DNA of 64,000 bases from Isoetes taiwanensis (taxonomy: Eukaryota; Streptophyta; Lycopodiopsida; Isoetales; Isoetaceae), in NCBI GenBank assembly GCA_021234155.1, contig JAJEKV010000013.1, positions 11,620,669 through 11,684,668 of the forward strand. Reading direction: 5' to 3'. Shown piece by piece: positions 10,641 through 22,510 of the stretch. How positions within the stretch are numbered: position 1 is the stretch's first letter; the number at the start of each line of letters is the position of its first letter. The notes beneath the pieces were generated by a model. That model was not told the origin of the DNA, made no database searches, and saw only the letters and a list, made by a program, of their open reading frames with translations. Position numbers and translations under genes: made by a program.

Positions 10641-13600
10641 CGGAGTCAACGAGCGAAGAAGATGTAGCAATTAAGCAGGAAGAATCAAGCGCGATAGGAG
10701 GAGGAAACCCTAAAGGAGTATAAACATTTAAGTAGACCTTAAGTAGTTGTTTTGGAAAAGTGGATGAATTAAAATCCCAATGTAAATGCATATATGTCTA
10801 TTGTATATCTCGGGTGTTCACATGTATAGTGGAGAAACATGAGTTAGAGTCATGTTTTCTGGTTTAAGCGCTTAAATCAAAAGCTCCTTCACCGACTACC
10901 AAAGGAGGAAGCAAGGAAGCACAACTATAGCCCAAGATCAAAATGGAAGAGCAAGTACGAGGAGAAATGACGAGCCCAAGCAAACCTTCCAAATACTTGA
11001 GGGAAGTGCCCTCAAGTAGAAGGCGCTCGTCCACCCAATGTCAGAATAAGAGACAACACCGGTCATGTCAAGATCATGAGTGCGGCACGGGACATCGTCG
11101 GGCGCAACACTACATCTTGTGGCGGCGGCAACACTTGGCGAACTTATGACCGCGAGTGGCCTCAACAATAGAAGGAGGAGCGACCCGACATCAACAAACC
11201 AACTAAGAAGGCAACATCGGCGACCATAATTCCACCTTGTGGTGATATAGGGTGATGCGCTATGACATGCGTATTAGATGGAGATGCACTACGAAAACAC
11301 ATGGCGAGGAGATATGTCTCCAACAACTAGGTGATGGCCGTGGGTACTTCCACCGATAATTAGAGCGGAAGAAGCCCGATCGCATCTCAGGCCGCGAGGG
11401 ACCTCAGCGCCCAAGGTGAAGCATTCGACACCTTAGCGACAAGATATATCTAAAAAGGTACTTCTTCAACTCAAAGGGTCAAGTTAGCATATATAAGGAT
11501 CCATCATCCGAGCAATAGAGCCATCGGGGAGGAGAGCCATGATGCCTTACTTGCGGAGAGGCAGACATGCATAGAGGGAGAAAGGTGGGAGGCCCGGCAT
11601 TTGGAGAGATGCTAGCAAGCGACTTCTTCCACGAGCTCCCTAGAGGCAGGGAGGATCAAAGCCGGCGAGCACAATCAAAGTCACGGAAGGTACCTCAAGA
11701 CAAGAAGGACGCATCGCCTTTGTAGAGCGTGACAGCGTCAAGCCCATGTGAGGGGATCAAACAAGTAAGATTAGGCTCGATGGGAAGCGACTAAGCCCGA
11801 ACCGAGCGATGGCGATTCAACTAGGCGAGGCAGGCCGATGACTTGCATGCGGACTTGCATGCAACTTAGTGAACAAGGATCGGCGATTCAAAAGAACAAG
11901 CTGCGAAGAGAACAACTTGAGGAGGAGTATAGCCAAAGAATTGCACAAAAGCTCAAGAGGCGCCTCCAAATAGCTTCAAGCGGCATGAAGGGGAACAATT
12001 ACCGCCAAGAACAGGATCGGGAAGCGACCCAGAAATGTGAAGCATCAATGACCAGCACACCTTTAGTTAGAATGTGATGCAAAGCGTGTTGTGCCATAAT
12101 AGACAAACCTTTGGAGGCCCAAGCATATCAACAAGTTACCCGGGGTATGGTGGCGTACAAATAGGAGGATATAGATCATCAACACCATTCCACGGGAGGA
12201 ACACGATGACATTGCCAAGGAGTAGGCGTGCAACTTGAAGGGAGGCACAAGGGGACCTAATAGCTCTAGTAGTAATTGTAATTATGTAAGCTATATGCTT
12301 TGCATGTATAGTTTCCTTGTTATTCCTTCCTTCCCATGGCGTAACGGATCAAAGGAAGAGATGTGGGGCAACTTGCAGGGGTGAAGCAATCAACATCCTC
12401 AACACTCTTGGGCAACACGATAGCGACAAGAGAACTTCGGCGTATGAGACATCGATGGAGTCGAAGAAACAATATCGGATCAGTAGTCCTTGGTTTGCCA
12501 AGACAAAGAGTTCAAGATGAAAGATCTTTTTCAATGGCTCGACCTTGGGGCTTTGAAAGCGGCATGGAAGATTTCAAGTGATCAACTACACCATCAAAGC
12601 CACCGGCAATGAGAGGCTTCTAGCGAACAAAGTCAACCTCTACATCAAGGAGGAGCCACCCCGTCAAAGGAGGCCCGAAGTATCGGCGATTTCGGAAGAG
12701 CGTTACCTTGATACTTCAAGCGGGGCAGCGAGTGGATGAGCTTCTAGCAAGCTCAAAGGATCTAAGGCCATGGGGACTAGTAGGTTAAATGTATGGGCGG
12801 TAACATCCATATTGGGATTAGAAGGCATTTCGGATATTCTCATTTGAAAGGATCGCCCCAATATTGAGCTACAGCGTCAAGGATTGGGAAGAAATGCATA
12901 GGGTAACTATAATTATACGATTGTTAACGGACATCCAGCGTATTGAAACCACTTGGTGAGATTGATCTCCTCGCTAAGAAGGAATCATTACTAGGATAAT
13001 TGTTGACCATGTATAAATCTAGCACCTCAAAAGAATAATCAAGAAAGAAAAAAAGTAATCTAACAAGTCCGGCCAACTTGTCACGATGGCATCAAGATTG
13101 GTAGGAATATTCTAAGAGTTTAAATAACTAAGAAAGGGAATCTCTAGAATATAAAAGAATAGTACATGCAAGGTACATCTAAAATAAAATTATAGTAATC
13201 AAATAGTCTTTTGAGACAAAAGGAATTGTCATGATGACAAAACCTTGTGGTTTAGAATCGTTCTAACTAAGTAGGTAACCCATAACTATATTGAAATAAA
13301 TGATAACATAATATGTGCATCCATCTTAGATGGTTATATATGCTAGCTAAGGCTAGTAAATTAATGCGCTATGTAGTAAAAGCGTATAACCTCTTAAGGG
13401 AGAGAATAGATATGAGGTTGTGTACAAGCGTCATTGAAGAGTGCGAGGACCATTTTCTTTTCGAGAAGAAAGTGGGGGCTCAATCTTATGATTGAGCGTA
13501 CTTGCATCTTAGGGATTGAAGGGCCATCGAATTGACCGAATAGAGTTCACTCGGCAATGGCGAAGTAAATGAGCAGGAGGCCTTCAGCGTCGAGGAGGCG

Positions 13601-13889
13601 GCGTGGTAGCTAACTACACCAATGAAGTGGAGCAAAAATATGGGAGCAATGCAACGACCAAGTCATCTCCAAATTACTCGGCCCGGCTCAATGGGTGGAT
13701 CGTTCTAGCCTTAGGTTAGGTGTCGCATGTATTATAAGCTTTAATATGTCTTATTGATAAGTTAAATATAGATCCTAATAAGCTGCATAGAATTTGCCAT
13801 ACATTATAGGTATCATAGGAAATAAGTTAAATAACAATGATAATGTGAGGTAGCATGTTAATTAATCGCCGCCAAAGGATGCAATTCCT
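10641..13889. other. Probable non-coding interior of an LTR retrotransposon
   Basis: Purine-rich, GAG/GGA-biased sequence up to about 12.8 kb, then AT-rich sequence. No reverse transcriptase, integrase or protease motif is visible in any frame. The longest plus frames (for example 11838-12077) are Lys/Arg/Glu-rich without a known domain. The MULE at 13898 inserted into this DNA. The sequence resumes at 19655 and runs into a polypurine tract and LTR at 20948. I therefore infer that it is interior sequence of the family-B LTR element. No 5' LTR was found to the left. Confidence 0.35.
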
Positions 13890-13897
13890 TCAAGGAT
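13890..13897. repeat. Left 8-bp target-site duplication of the MULE
   Basis: TCAAGGAT directly precedes the left inverted terminus (GGCTCGGGATAC). The same 8 bases directly follow the right terminus at 19647-19654. MULEs usually make 9-bp duplications (range 8-11), so 8 bp is within the family's behaviour. Confidence 0.9.
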
Positions 13898-14820
13898 GGC
13901 TCGGGATACTTTTACCCTTGATTCGGTGATCAGGAGATAAATTTACCGGCCTCAGGGATCGGTCTCCCTCGGCGAGTCACCGGGAGACCCGTTAGAAGTT
14001 CTGGCCCGAGGCGCCCGCGTCGTGAGACCATCCATACCGTCAAACCCCGCGTGCAATCGCGGCCGTCCACGCCTCGAGAGATCCCGCCTCGGGATCATCC
14101 CGCCGATCCCCTCCTCGGGATCCCCCGGTCGGCTGACATTGGCCGCGGGCGATATCGTGAGGTGATCCCTCCTCAGGGATCCCAGGCACCCGGGGCTGTG
14201 GATCCCCCTCGGGGGATCACCCGGTAGGTGGGCGATAGCGGCGGGCGCAATCCCGCGGGTTGATCCCCCACCTCACGGGATCCCGGGCACCCGGGGCCTT
14301 GGATCCCCTCTCGGATCACCCGGCGTGGCTGATCTGCGGCCGAACCCTATCCACCCAGGGTGATCCCCTCCTCGGGATCACCCGTAGTGGTGATACTTGG
14401 CCGGGCCTGTAATCCGCCCGAGGTGATCCCCTCCTCGGGATCCCAGGACACCCCAATCGCGGATCCCCTCCTCGGGATCCACACCCCCAATGGCTGACTT
14501 AGCGGGCGTTATCGGCGACGTTGATCCCCTCCTCAGGGATTCCCGTGAGCGATGCATGGGGCGCTATCGCCACCAGTGATCCCCTCCTCAAAGGATCCCG
14601 ATATGGTGGCGTGGATCCGTGACTTGGATCACGTGCTGCAGGCCGTGGCTATTCACGGCGGGCTATCATGCGTGGTGATCCGTCCTCGGGATCACAGCAC
14701 CCAGGCGTCTGCGGCGGGCGCTATCGCCTATCGCGATCCCCTTCCTCGGGATCACCCCGGGCTGATACTTGGCCGGGCGCTATCGCCCTCGTGATCCCCC
14801 CTCCTCAGGGATCCCCATTG
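13898..14820 (+). repeat. Left terminal inverted repeat with tandem GATCCC...GGGATC array
   Basis: After about 60 bp of unique terminus, the core GATCCCCTCCTCGGGATC recurs roughly every 60-65 bp, about 15 times with variants, up to 14813. It alternates with GGGCGCTATCGCC-like spacers and TGGCTGATACT-like spacers. Several copies read CTCCTCAGGGATC instead of CTCCTCGGGATC. The core is an imperfect palindrome with 6-bp arms. The array is far more GC-rich than the flanking DNA. Confidence 0.85.
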
Positions 14821-15271
14821 TCATTGCCCCTGTGATTAGGAGGCGAGAATATGAGAATGTTTGGGCCGGTAGAGATATCGGCGTGGACTAATCGAGGTGG
14901 TCTAAGTTTGAATTACGCGGCCCATGCCGCGGACAAACCAATACAATGAGAACACGTGGGCGTTACGGGAGACCACCCTCGGGATCACCATCGAGTGTGG
15001 TTCATCCACATTGCGTGTGGCTGATGTCGAGTAGCGAGGCATGGAGGAGGGCACAATCTTGGTACGTAGGCTGCGGCTGACTATGGGCCGAGTTAGGCGA
15101 GAAGAGAGAAAGGTAAGTTCAAGGGCTTTAAAAGCGTTCTCATTTTGTGTTTAATGTTTTATTTCTAGCTTAGGGCTGAGATCTGGCAGAAAACAAGCGT
15201 TGTCATTTTTCTGTTTGTTCTTATTTTCAGCTTAGGGCTGAGATCTGACCCGAAACACCTCAAATGGCTGT

Positions 15272-17560
15272 TTGATCATGGCAACTTACATTGGTATCGA
15301 AGAGCATTTTTGTACTGATATTCAAGGGGTGGCGGATGCTTGTTTGGACTTGCTACATCCATCTCTGAGGCCAGGGTCCAAGATTTCGTTCTTGGGGGCT
15401 TGGAGGAATTGTGAAGCACATGCCAATTTCTATCTAAAGTTCGATTTTGAGAGAGTGTTAAAAAGACCCTACAAGGATTCCTATGTGGCGTTGAAGAGGT
15501 ATTGGTTTGATACATGTGTTTTTTGTTTTAAATCATGAGTCAAGATTATGTGTTTGCTCGGCTATGTGTTTGATTATAATTCTTGCTTTTTTAAGTCATT
15601 TGAGGTGCTTGTCATTAAGATTACACCTAGTAGATCAATACTAACTTGTAATGCACAATACAGATATTGGTGTTCATATGGACCTCGAGGACAAGGCAGC
15701 AAACACTCATGTGGTTGAGGAAAGACCCGTCCACGGGCACCGCTTGAGGAAAAGGGTTGAGAGGGAGAGGGCATACGTAGGGGCTGCGGTGCCATTTCAC
15801 AATCAGGCAACTCTATTTCCTTCGAATTTTTCACATATCACTTATTATGGGTTTGATCACAAGAATATCCAAGGTTTGCCCGCCATGGTAGGTTTGTTGA
15901 CCCATCCTTTGGAGTTAGGTTCAAGCTAGCACCACGGATCTCACAAGGAGGGAATGGGTAAAGGCGAAGCTTGTCAATGGCACCGCCACGTAGTGTCATG
16001 AACATGCATGAAGAGGTGGAGGTTGAGACTTGAAGTGAATGGACAGGAAAGCATGTGTAGGGATGATGTGTTGAAAATTCGGGGCGTGTACAATATTGAA
16101 AAGGGGTTGTTAAGTAACACATGGAAGCTACATGAAGATCTCCCCACTAGCATTGACATGTGGGTTCAACAACATCAAGATTCGGTGTTCATGTATGAGC
16201 AAGGAGACTTGTTTCAATTAGGAGTTATGACTCCAATCAAAGGGAGTCCATGTTGAAATTTGGCAAGAACAAAGCCATTTGCATGGACTCTACATTCAAA
16301 ACAAGCGACAAGAGGTGCGGTTCTTCCTCAACTTGTATTGTGTGTTGATTTGATTTTTGTGTATGGTTTAATGCGAGGTTCTATCTTTTCACACTTCTCG
16401 CCTTTGATGAGTATTCCAATGGTTTACCATTGGCTTACGTTAATACCAATTCTCAAAAGAGTGGAGCTATAACAAAGTGGATGCAAGCACTAAAGGAGTC
16501 CTTATCTTAGAGATGATCACGATTGGCAACCTTCTTGCATCATTACGGATGATGCCCATCTTTGAGATAAAGGCCGTGAAAAAAGTAGCTTGTCAAACTC
16601 TAATCCTTGGAAGCAAATCATAAGTGTACTAACATTGTTTAATTTCATAGGTTTTCCTAGTGTGCGGTGCAAATTTGCATATGGCGTGAGGAGAGCTTGG
16701 ATCAAGTGGTTGAGAAGAACATCAAGAACAAGGTGTACGTAACGATCATTCAAGGAACTTGGTTACATTATGTCTGGACCGAGAAGGTCCTCTAGGGGAC
16801 AATGTGTATGGTGAAGAGTATAGGGAGGCGATGGGAGGGAGGCAACTAGGAAATTGGAGGACTTATTGAGGAAGTATCCTCGGTACCCCAAGTTGGCGGC
16901 TTACATGAGTAAAGTGGACCAAAAACATTTGTCAATGGGTATTGGCTACAAGGATGTACCCTCACTCCAATCAAAGAGACTAATGCAGCCATAGAGGCAT
17001 GGCATTGTGCCTTGAAAAGCGCTGGGCATTCAAAGCGAGCACTCAGGGGGCCGGAGGATTGGTGGCTCCTCTACATTCTAACCAACAGCGTGGAGACACA
17101 CATGGCATACATCGGGTATAACTTCTAATCATCATTTGTAGCCTATTTTGATTTTGCAAGAATATAATTCTCTTGTCATCTAGGTCCATGAAGGAGCGGG
17201 GTTTGTGGTGAACACCTCCCGGGGAAGAGATAATCTGATTGTGCCATATTGGGTGCAAGGAAGATGGCTGATGAGCAGGTCACATTCACTAACCCGAAGA
17301 AGGTGAGGCGGAAGTGCAAAGTGAGCACTCTAGGGCAAGGACCATACTTTGTGGAGCGGGGCACACAAGAGCTGGGCATCTTGTGTTGTCCATCAGGGGA
17401 GCCAAGGGCAACTTATGTAAGCACCAAGTTAAGGTCATGCAAATGTTGGGCAACTCGGGGATCAAGATCTTTTACAGGTGCTTGGATCTCAATATGGGTC
17501 AATTTGTGGGGGCATGGACTACTTGAGGCCATGTGAGGATCATGGGGCCCCTCATGGGGA
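15272..17560 (+). pseudogene. MULE transposase, frameshifted
   Basis: Fragments of one transposase follow each other in different plus frames. An N-terminal part at 15272-15535 has CTDIQGVADACLDLLHP and FLGAWRN. A second part at about 15650-15930 has FHNQATLFPSNFSHITYYGF. A linker at 16008-16253 leads into the catalytic core at about 16255-16560, with FGKNKAICMDSTFKTS (first Asp), LLAFDEYSNGLPLAYV and DDHDWQPSCIITDDAHL (second Asp region). After about 16660 comes CGANLHMA, at the position of the usual CxWH motif. At 17275-17460 a basic segment precedes a SWIM-like cysteine/histidine cluster (LCCPSG, then NLCKHQVKV). DDE-type MULE transposases cut and join element ends in the nucleus. Many of the breaks fall where CAG/CTG seems to be missing, so the gene may be less damaged than it looks. 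Two copies of CTTAGGGCTGAGATCTG (about 15170 and 15232) precede it in a small duplication. Confidence 0.8.
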
Positions 17561-19058
17561 GAAACCACATCACGAAGATGTGGTTGAGATTGTAAGCTTG
17601 GGCGAGTCTCCCTCTCAAAGGAGGCAAGGATTAACTGGATAAGACAAGGAGATCTTTACAAAGAAGTCATTGCTAGAGTGATGTCAAGGGCAGAAAAGAT
17701 CGGGCATGCTAATTGCAAGCTGATTCACTCATGAGACAACTCGACAGCGGCTTGAAAGAATGGATGATGTTGGCCACCAGGGCTCTAACGAGAACCATAA
17801 CATGTATCCCCACTAATGCGGTGGAAGAAGGGTGTGGTAATAGTTTGGTAATTTGAAGCCTCTAATAGAAATTGGGAAGAGGAAGACAAAGGAAACCAAG
17901 AAGAGTTGGAAGCAAGTTGAGATGGAGGGCTGTTGTGAGAATGGCATCGTGAGTTTGTTGTTGTTTAATGCTCATTGACACCTCATGAGCTTCATTGTCT
18001 TGTTAATTGTTCGAGGTCAAGTTTAGAGTTTTGTAAGCGGTAGGTATAAATAAATCAATATTCACCTATGTACTTATAAATATTGTCAATGTTATCAATG
18101 TTTATTGTTAGGAGTTAAATGTTAGGATAATTTAGAACCTTGAGTTAAATGTTTAATGTTTAGAGTTTAGACCATAGGATAGAAAACTAATAAAAACCGT
18201 CGTGGGATCCCTCCTCAGGGATCCGCGTCCGCTTATAATGTGATCCCCTCCTCAGGGATCAGCGTCCCTTTGCACAGTGATCCGTCCTCAGGGATCACAC
18301 GAGGATTGAATATGTTAATATATTATTTATCATATCCCTTAACCATTGACATATGTCTTGGAATAACCATTGAAATATCCCTTAACCATTACTTTTAATA
18401 AGCTTTGAAACATTGAACTTAATACAATGGCTTAAAACTGACATTCCAATTCGGAATCACTACGAATCTACCTCCTCCAATTTTGCCATGGCTTCTGCGG
18501 ACGTCCTCCTCGGTTACATCGGCACACATGGGTGTAGTCTCCACATCATGTGATCGAAAATATACATACGGGGTTGGCTCGGACCCCTCTAGGACATCCT
18601 GATCGGATCGGATCCTTCTTTCGCGACCTTAAATGCGGCATACATTTCCTCGAAGCGGGCTTTTAGGGTGTTGCCTTCCCGGACAAGCGTCGTGGCTATA
18701 AGCGCTTCAAAGCCTTGCCACTGGATAATACACTTCTTCAATTCCCAAAGCAATGCCCTATGGGTTGGCCTACTCACAGGGAGCATAGTCAAGAGGCCTA
18801 GGGGTCTCCCTAAATTCCCCATTCTCCACGGTCTCTGCATGAAGCATGGGGGATCATGAAAAGATTAATATGAAAGTAGAACATGAATATGAAGCACTTA
18901 CGAGCGTTTTTGATGCCGTCAGGTTGAAGAGAGCTCTAGGCCCACATCCTCACGAATTTCATTCAAGTGGGCGAGAATATCCTCAAGTCTATGGGCATTG
19001 ATGGCACTACTCTCAACAACTTTGTTGTCGGGTCCTCACCATTTGGCTTGAGCGATGG
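17561..19058. other. MULE 3' interior with a small third repeat array
   Basis: Non-coding interior between the transposase and the right terminus. At 18203-18300 three copies of the terminal-repeat core (CTCCTCAGGGATC form) occur in left-arm orientation. They are separate from both termini. The remainder is AT-rich up to about 18450. At 18450-18900 there is sequence with minus-strand open frames (18589-18840) that I do not recognise. Confidence 0.6.
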
Positions 19059-19646
19059 CGTCCGTCCGGGGTGAGGGGTCCGGAGGATCACCTCAAGCGG
19101 ATAGCGTCGCGGTTATCGACCGGCGGTAGGGTGATCCCGGAGGAGGATCACCTCGGCGGATAGGGATCGCCGTTATCGCCCTGGGCGGGTGACCTCGGCC
19201 GGATAGGGTCCGCCCGATGTCATCTCCGGCCGGGTGATCGGAGGAGGGATCAGCGTCCGGGGGTGCCGAGGATCGGGGAGGTGGGGATCAACTTCGGCGG
19301 ATTCCGTCGCCCGTTATCGCTTTCTGGCCGGGTGATCCGGAGGAGGATCAGCGTCCGGAGTCGGGGATCCGGAGGAGGGATCACCTCGGCCCGGATATCG
19401 TCTGCCGTTAGCGACCCGGCAAGGTGGGGATCCGGAGGAGGGATCGTGGATGATCGGAGGCGGGGATCTGGCGTGGGCGACCCCTTGATTGCCGCGGGGT
19501 TTTGGGCGGCGGGGGATGGTCTGGGCCGGCGTGGCGTCTGCCGTACCTCGAAGCGGGGTCTCTGAGCGGACCCCGTCGGGACCCGGGATCCGGGTAGGTA
19601 AATTTATCTCGGGATCCAGAATCAAGGGTAAAAGTATCCACGAGCC
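19059..19646 (-). repeat. Right terminal inverted repeat with the array inverted
   Basis: The same core as in the left arm appears here as its reverse complement (GATCCGGAGGAGGGATC and variants), about eight times, with CGGATAGGGTCGCCGTTATC-like spacers. It ends in the unique terminus at 19580-19646. The arm is shorter than the left one (about 590 versus 920 bp) because of fewer repeat units. Confidence 0.85.
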
Positions 19647-19654
19647 TCAAGGAT
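19647..19654. repeat. Right 8-bp target-site duplication of the MULE
   Basis: TCAAGGAT, identical to the bases at 13890-13897 on the other side of the element. Confidence 0.9.
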
Positions 19655-20947
19655 AGCTATATGACCTCGGGGTCCTTATAAATATAAATAGAAAATAAAT
19701 TAGGATATACTTAAGTGCATCTTAGGGATATACTTCCAAGGGTAATCTGGGACCCAAGGAAGAATAAAAGCACATTTAATTCTTGTGTATGATAATTAAA
19801 ACCTTGTCTATGTAACAATAGGTCTAAATGGGGTTATTGTTTAAAAATAATCGCGACCTAAAAAGTCGTTAAATATTGTAAAGCTTAGAGTAAATATAAT
19901 TGTACTATCGGAGTAATGTATCCGATACTATGATAATGTTAATTCATAAATATTACCTTAGGGTAATTATGTTAATCGCATGCATTAAAGGAGCAGCATA
20001 AATCATGCGGGTTTCAAGTTAATCTCGCATGCGACCTATGCTAGGTATGGGTTGCATCGTATTTCGATGATGGGACCACTATGGTGATCTCTGGGGCGTG
20101 GTGTAATGTCATTGTAGGCATGACCGCGGTTTTGCTTGAATGAGTTGGAAGGTAGATTAAAAGTCTACCTCGAGGATAAGAGGCCATTCGAGGAATGCAT
20201 TGATAGGGAAAGCACCTCTAGTCAATGCCTACGGGAAGGGCGCCACCTTCACGCCCGGGGGCAACTAAAGGTGTAGGCATGAGTGTCATCCTAGGCATTA
20301 TAGGGTATTTGTCTCCCGGCCACGATGGAAGAAGCATCCTCTTCCCTCGCGGGAGATTAGTCATGCATTCATGTAGATAGATGGGGTGGTTCCCTTATAA
20401 CCAACTTTACATTAATATTCTGGCGTGGTGTGAATCCGGGAGGCCAATGAGCGTTGAACCGGCGGGGAGTAAGCATCCACGAGCACTTGTATACATAGTT
20501 CTAGAGTACTTGTGATTTCTACCATTTGAAACTAATCGCTTAAATCTTGTGTAAGCTAGTAAGTGTAATTATAGATATTGTAAAAAGTAATGCGAGGATT
20601 TCAAGGTGCAAAGACTTGCAACACAAATTTTTTGTTATAGCGTGTTGCAAGGGATGAAGAGTACACAGGAAGTGTAAATTTTGTATGAAATTAATAAACT
20701 TTGATAAACTTAAATGTTGTATTAAGTAAGGTTAGTAATTACCTTGCGTTGATTAAGTATGAAGTGATAAGTTAATTGGATAATGAAATAGTACAGTAAT
20801 GTCTTAAACATTACCTTAGAGTAATTCTAATAATTGTGTAACTATAATAATAATTGTATGCATCAAGTTGGTTGCAGGACAGGAAGATCCCAAGGTGGGG
20901 AGAACCTCGATGCTACGAGGACTGACATCATTTTAAAGGTGGAAGAA
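19655..20947 (+). mobile_element. Interior 3' end of family-B LTR retrotransposon
   Basis: AT-rich non-coding sequence ending in the purine-rich tract AAAGGTGGAAGAA (20935-20947) immediately before an LTR that begins TGTGGCG. The layout matches the 3' end of the Ty3/gypsy element at 57.2-58.1 kb, where GGGAGGGAGAA precedes TGTGACG. Plus-strand synthesis of LTR elements is primed from such a polypurine tract. No coding motif remains. Confidence 0.6.
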
Positions 20948-22510
20948 TGTGGCGTTCGGCCTGATGCATTATCACGGTCCGGGGCGTATCTTTTGTCTTT
21001 GCCTTATCGCAGCGTACATGCCATCCCGATTGACGTGTATGCCGATGTGTAGCCAAGCAAGTAGCACCCTAGGGGGCAACTTGCAAGTGTGTGCACATTT
21101 AGTTATGTGCACATTTATCCATGTGTACACATTTATCCATGTGTACGCTTTAGGGCCATTTAGCTAATACCAAACTCATTTATCCCACATGCTCAAGGGA
21201 GAATAGGAAGCCCTAGCCCTAACCCTTAGTCTATAAAGGTATAGGAAACCCTAACTTTCCATTTTCGTCCACAGCCTTCTAGGACTCTGTTTTGCTTGCC
21301 CCAAGAGCCAATCTTGACTCCGAGAGTGCATGCGAGCGCCCTAGCTCATCGGCTTCCCTTTCTAGTATCATCTTGGCGGTTCTGCGGCATGGATGCGTTG
21401 AGGCGGGAGGAGCAAGCCGGGGATCGGGTATTTTGCCAAATCAATAGTCTAAAGCGCCTCCTAGACATAGAATAAATAGGTTTAGCCTATTGATTTGCCC
21501 ATAGCAGCCATCTAGATCTCTAGATATCGAGCCATAACTAAAGAACCTAACTCTGTGATTTAGATTAAATCTTGTTCTTTAGTTCTTCTGTGATATGTAT
21601 GTGATGATGCATCTCTGTGGACTCATTGTATTGGGAAGGGGGGTAGAGACCTTAAAGCTTAGTAGTTGATGCTCTAGCTAGCCTCTTTAGTGCCTTGTAA
21701 ATTCGGCTGTGTACAAGAGCCACACCTGGTTGTGGGTGAAGGGGCCACACTGGCTTATAAGGAGGTTCATGTCCTAACTCATGATCACGTCCCTCTGGTA
21801 GTAAGGCCTATCGGGGACTATTGTGCACTAGACCTAATGCTCTGCCACTGCGTGAGGGCTTTGCATGGGTTCGACACTCTTGGGGTGGTGGACACCTTCC
21901 ATGGAGTTCAAGTCGAGAATGCAGGCGGTGGCCCTCTAGTCACCTTGAGTCGGCATGTAGATATCACGGAGGGAGTGATCCCTACACGCCCCATCGGGCT
22001 GGGGAGATGCAACCCGGGAATAGCCCCTCTGGCTATGCCTCCCGAGGAGCTATAGTGGGGTCCCAACACTTTTCAACCTACTCCCAAAGTGTGCACGGGG
22101 GGAGGCGGATGGGTGGACTACCTAAACCATGTTCTTATCGGCCAAATCCATTTGCCATGAATTACATGCGCAATGACCTCACGGAGACTCAAGCCGTCAG
22201 TCATCCCCCGAGCCTTGGGTAGGATTTCCATATGTGATGTCTTGATCTTTGTCTATGCGGATATGTGATGAGCCATCCTTGAGATGGTTATGTGATGTTG
22301 ATATTGTATCTTGACATATATGTTTTACGATTTCGCTGACTAGGTAGGCCACGAGGGAGACAGGGGTAAATGACCCCTTCGTTCTTCCCACTGGAACTCA
22401 TCAAGGTTGCAGTGATACGTGGAGGGCCCTGTATGTATGGAGCTGGTATGGGGGATGAACTCTTGTTCGTATCACGGTGAGTGCAGTATATGAGTAGGGG
22501 CGTCCTGTGA
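20948..22510 (+). repeat. 3' LTR, family B
   Basis: Starts TGTGGCGTTCGG after a polypurine tract and runs to about 22510, where LINE-A sequence (CCCTCGCAATGCCCC) begins. A second copy lies at 60877-62190. It has a promoter-like CTATAAAGGTATAGGAAACC at about 21230. Its layout parallels family A: 'GTATTGGGAAGGGG', 'GGTAGAGACCT', and a late GTATAT...AGTAGGG...TC block near the end. So A and B are related LTR subfamilies. The open frames at 21690-22222 are not conserved as protein between the copies and are not genes. Confidence 0.7.

Larger units (their letters stand above)
13898..19646 (+). mobile_element. Mutator-like DNA transposon with tandem-repeat inverted termini
   Basis: A 5749-bp element with inverted ends. 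The left end (13898) reads GGCTCGGGATACTTTTACCC. The right end (19646, read on the minus strand) reads GGCTCGTGGATACTTTTACC. The match continues through CTTGATTC and GAGATAAATTTACC before the two arms enter GC-rich arrays of the same repeat in opposite orientation. Between the arms lies a plus-strand, frameshifted transposase with a MULE catalytic domain and a SWIM-type zinc finger, followed by a third small repeat array. An identical 8-bp duplication flanks the element. Together these make it a structurally complete, formerly autonomous MULE. It appears to sit inside a family-B LTR retrotransposon, so it is younger than that element. Confidence 0.9.

Noticed and set aside
13960-14820. CRISPR-like array of GATCCC...GGGATC repeats
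   Set aside because: Spacers are themselves repeated and variable in length, the array is mirrored at 19.1-19.6 kb, and a MULE transposase lies between. These are transposon termini in a plant genome.
21690-22222. Two overlapping plus frames of 121 and 133 codons
   Set aside because: They lie inside a family-B LTR and are not preserved as protein in the second LTR copy at 61.6-62.1 kb.
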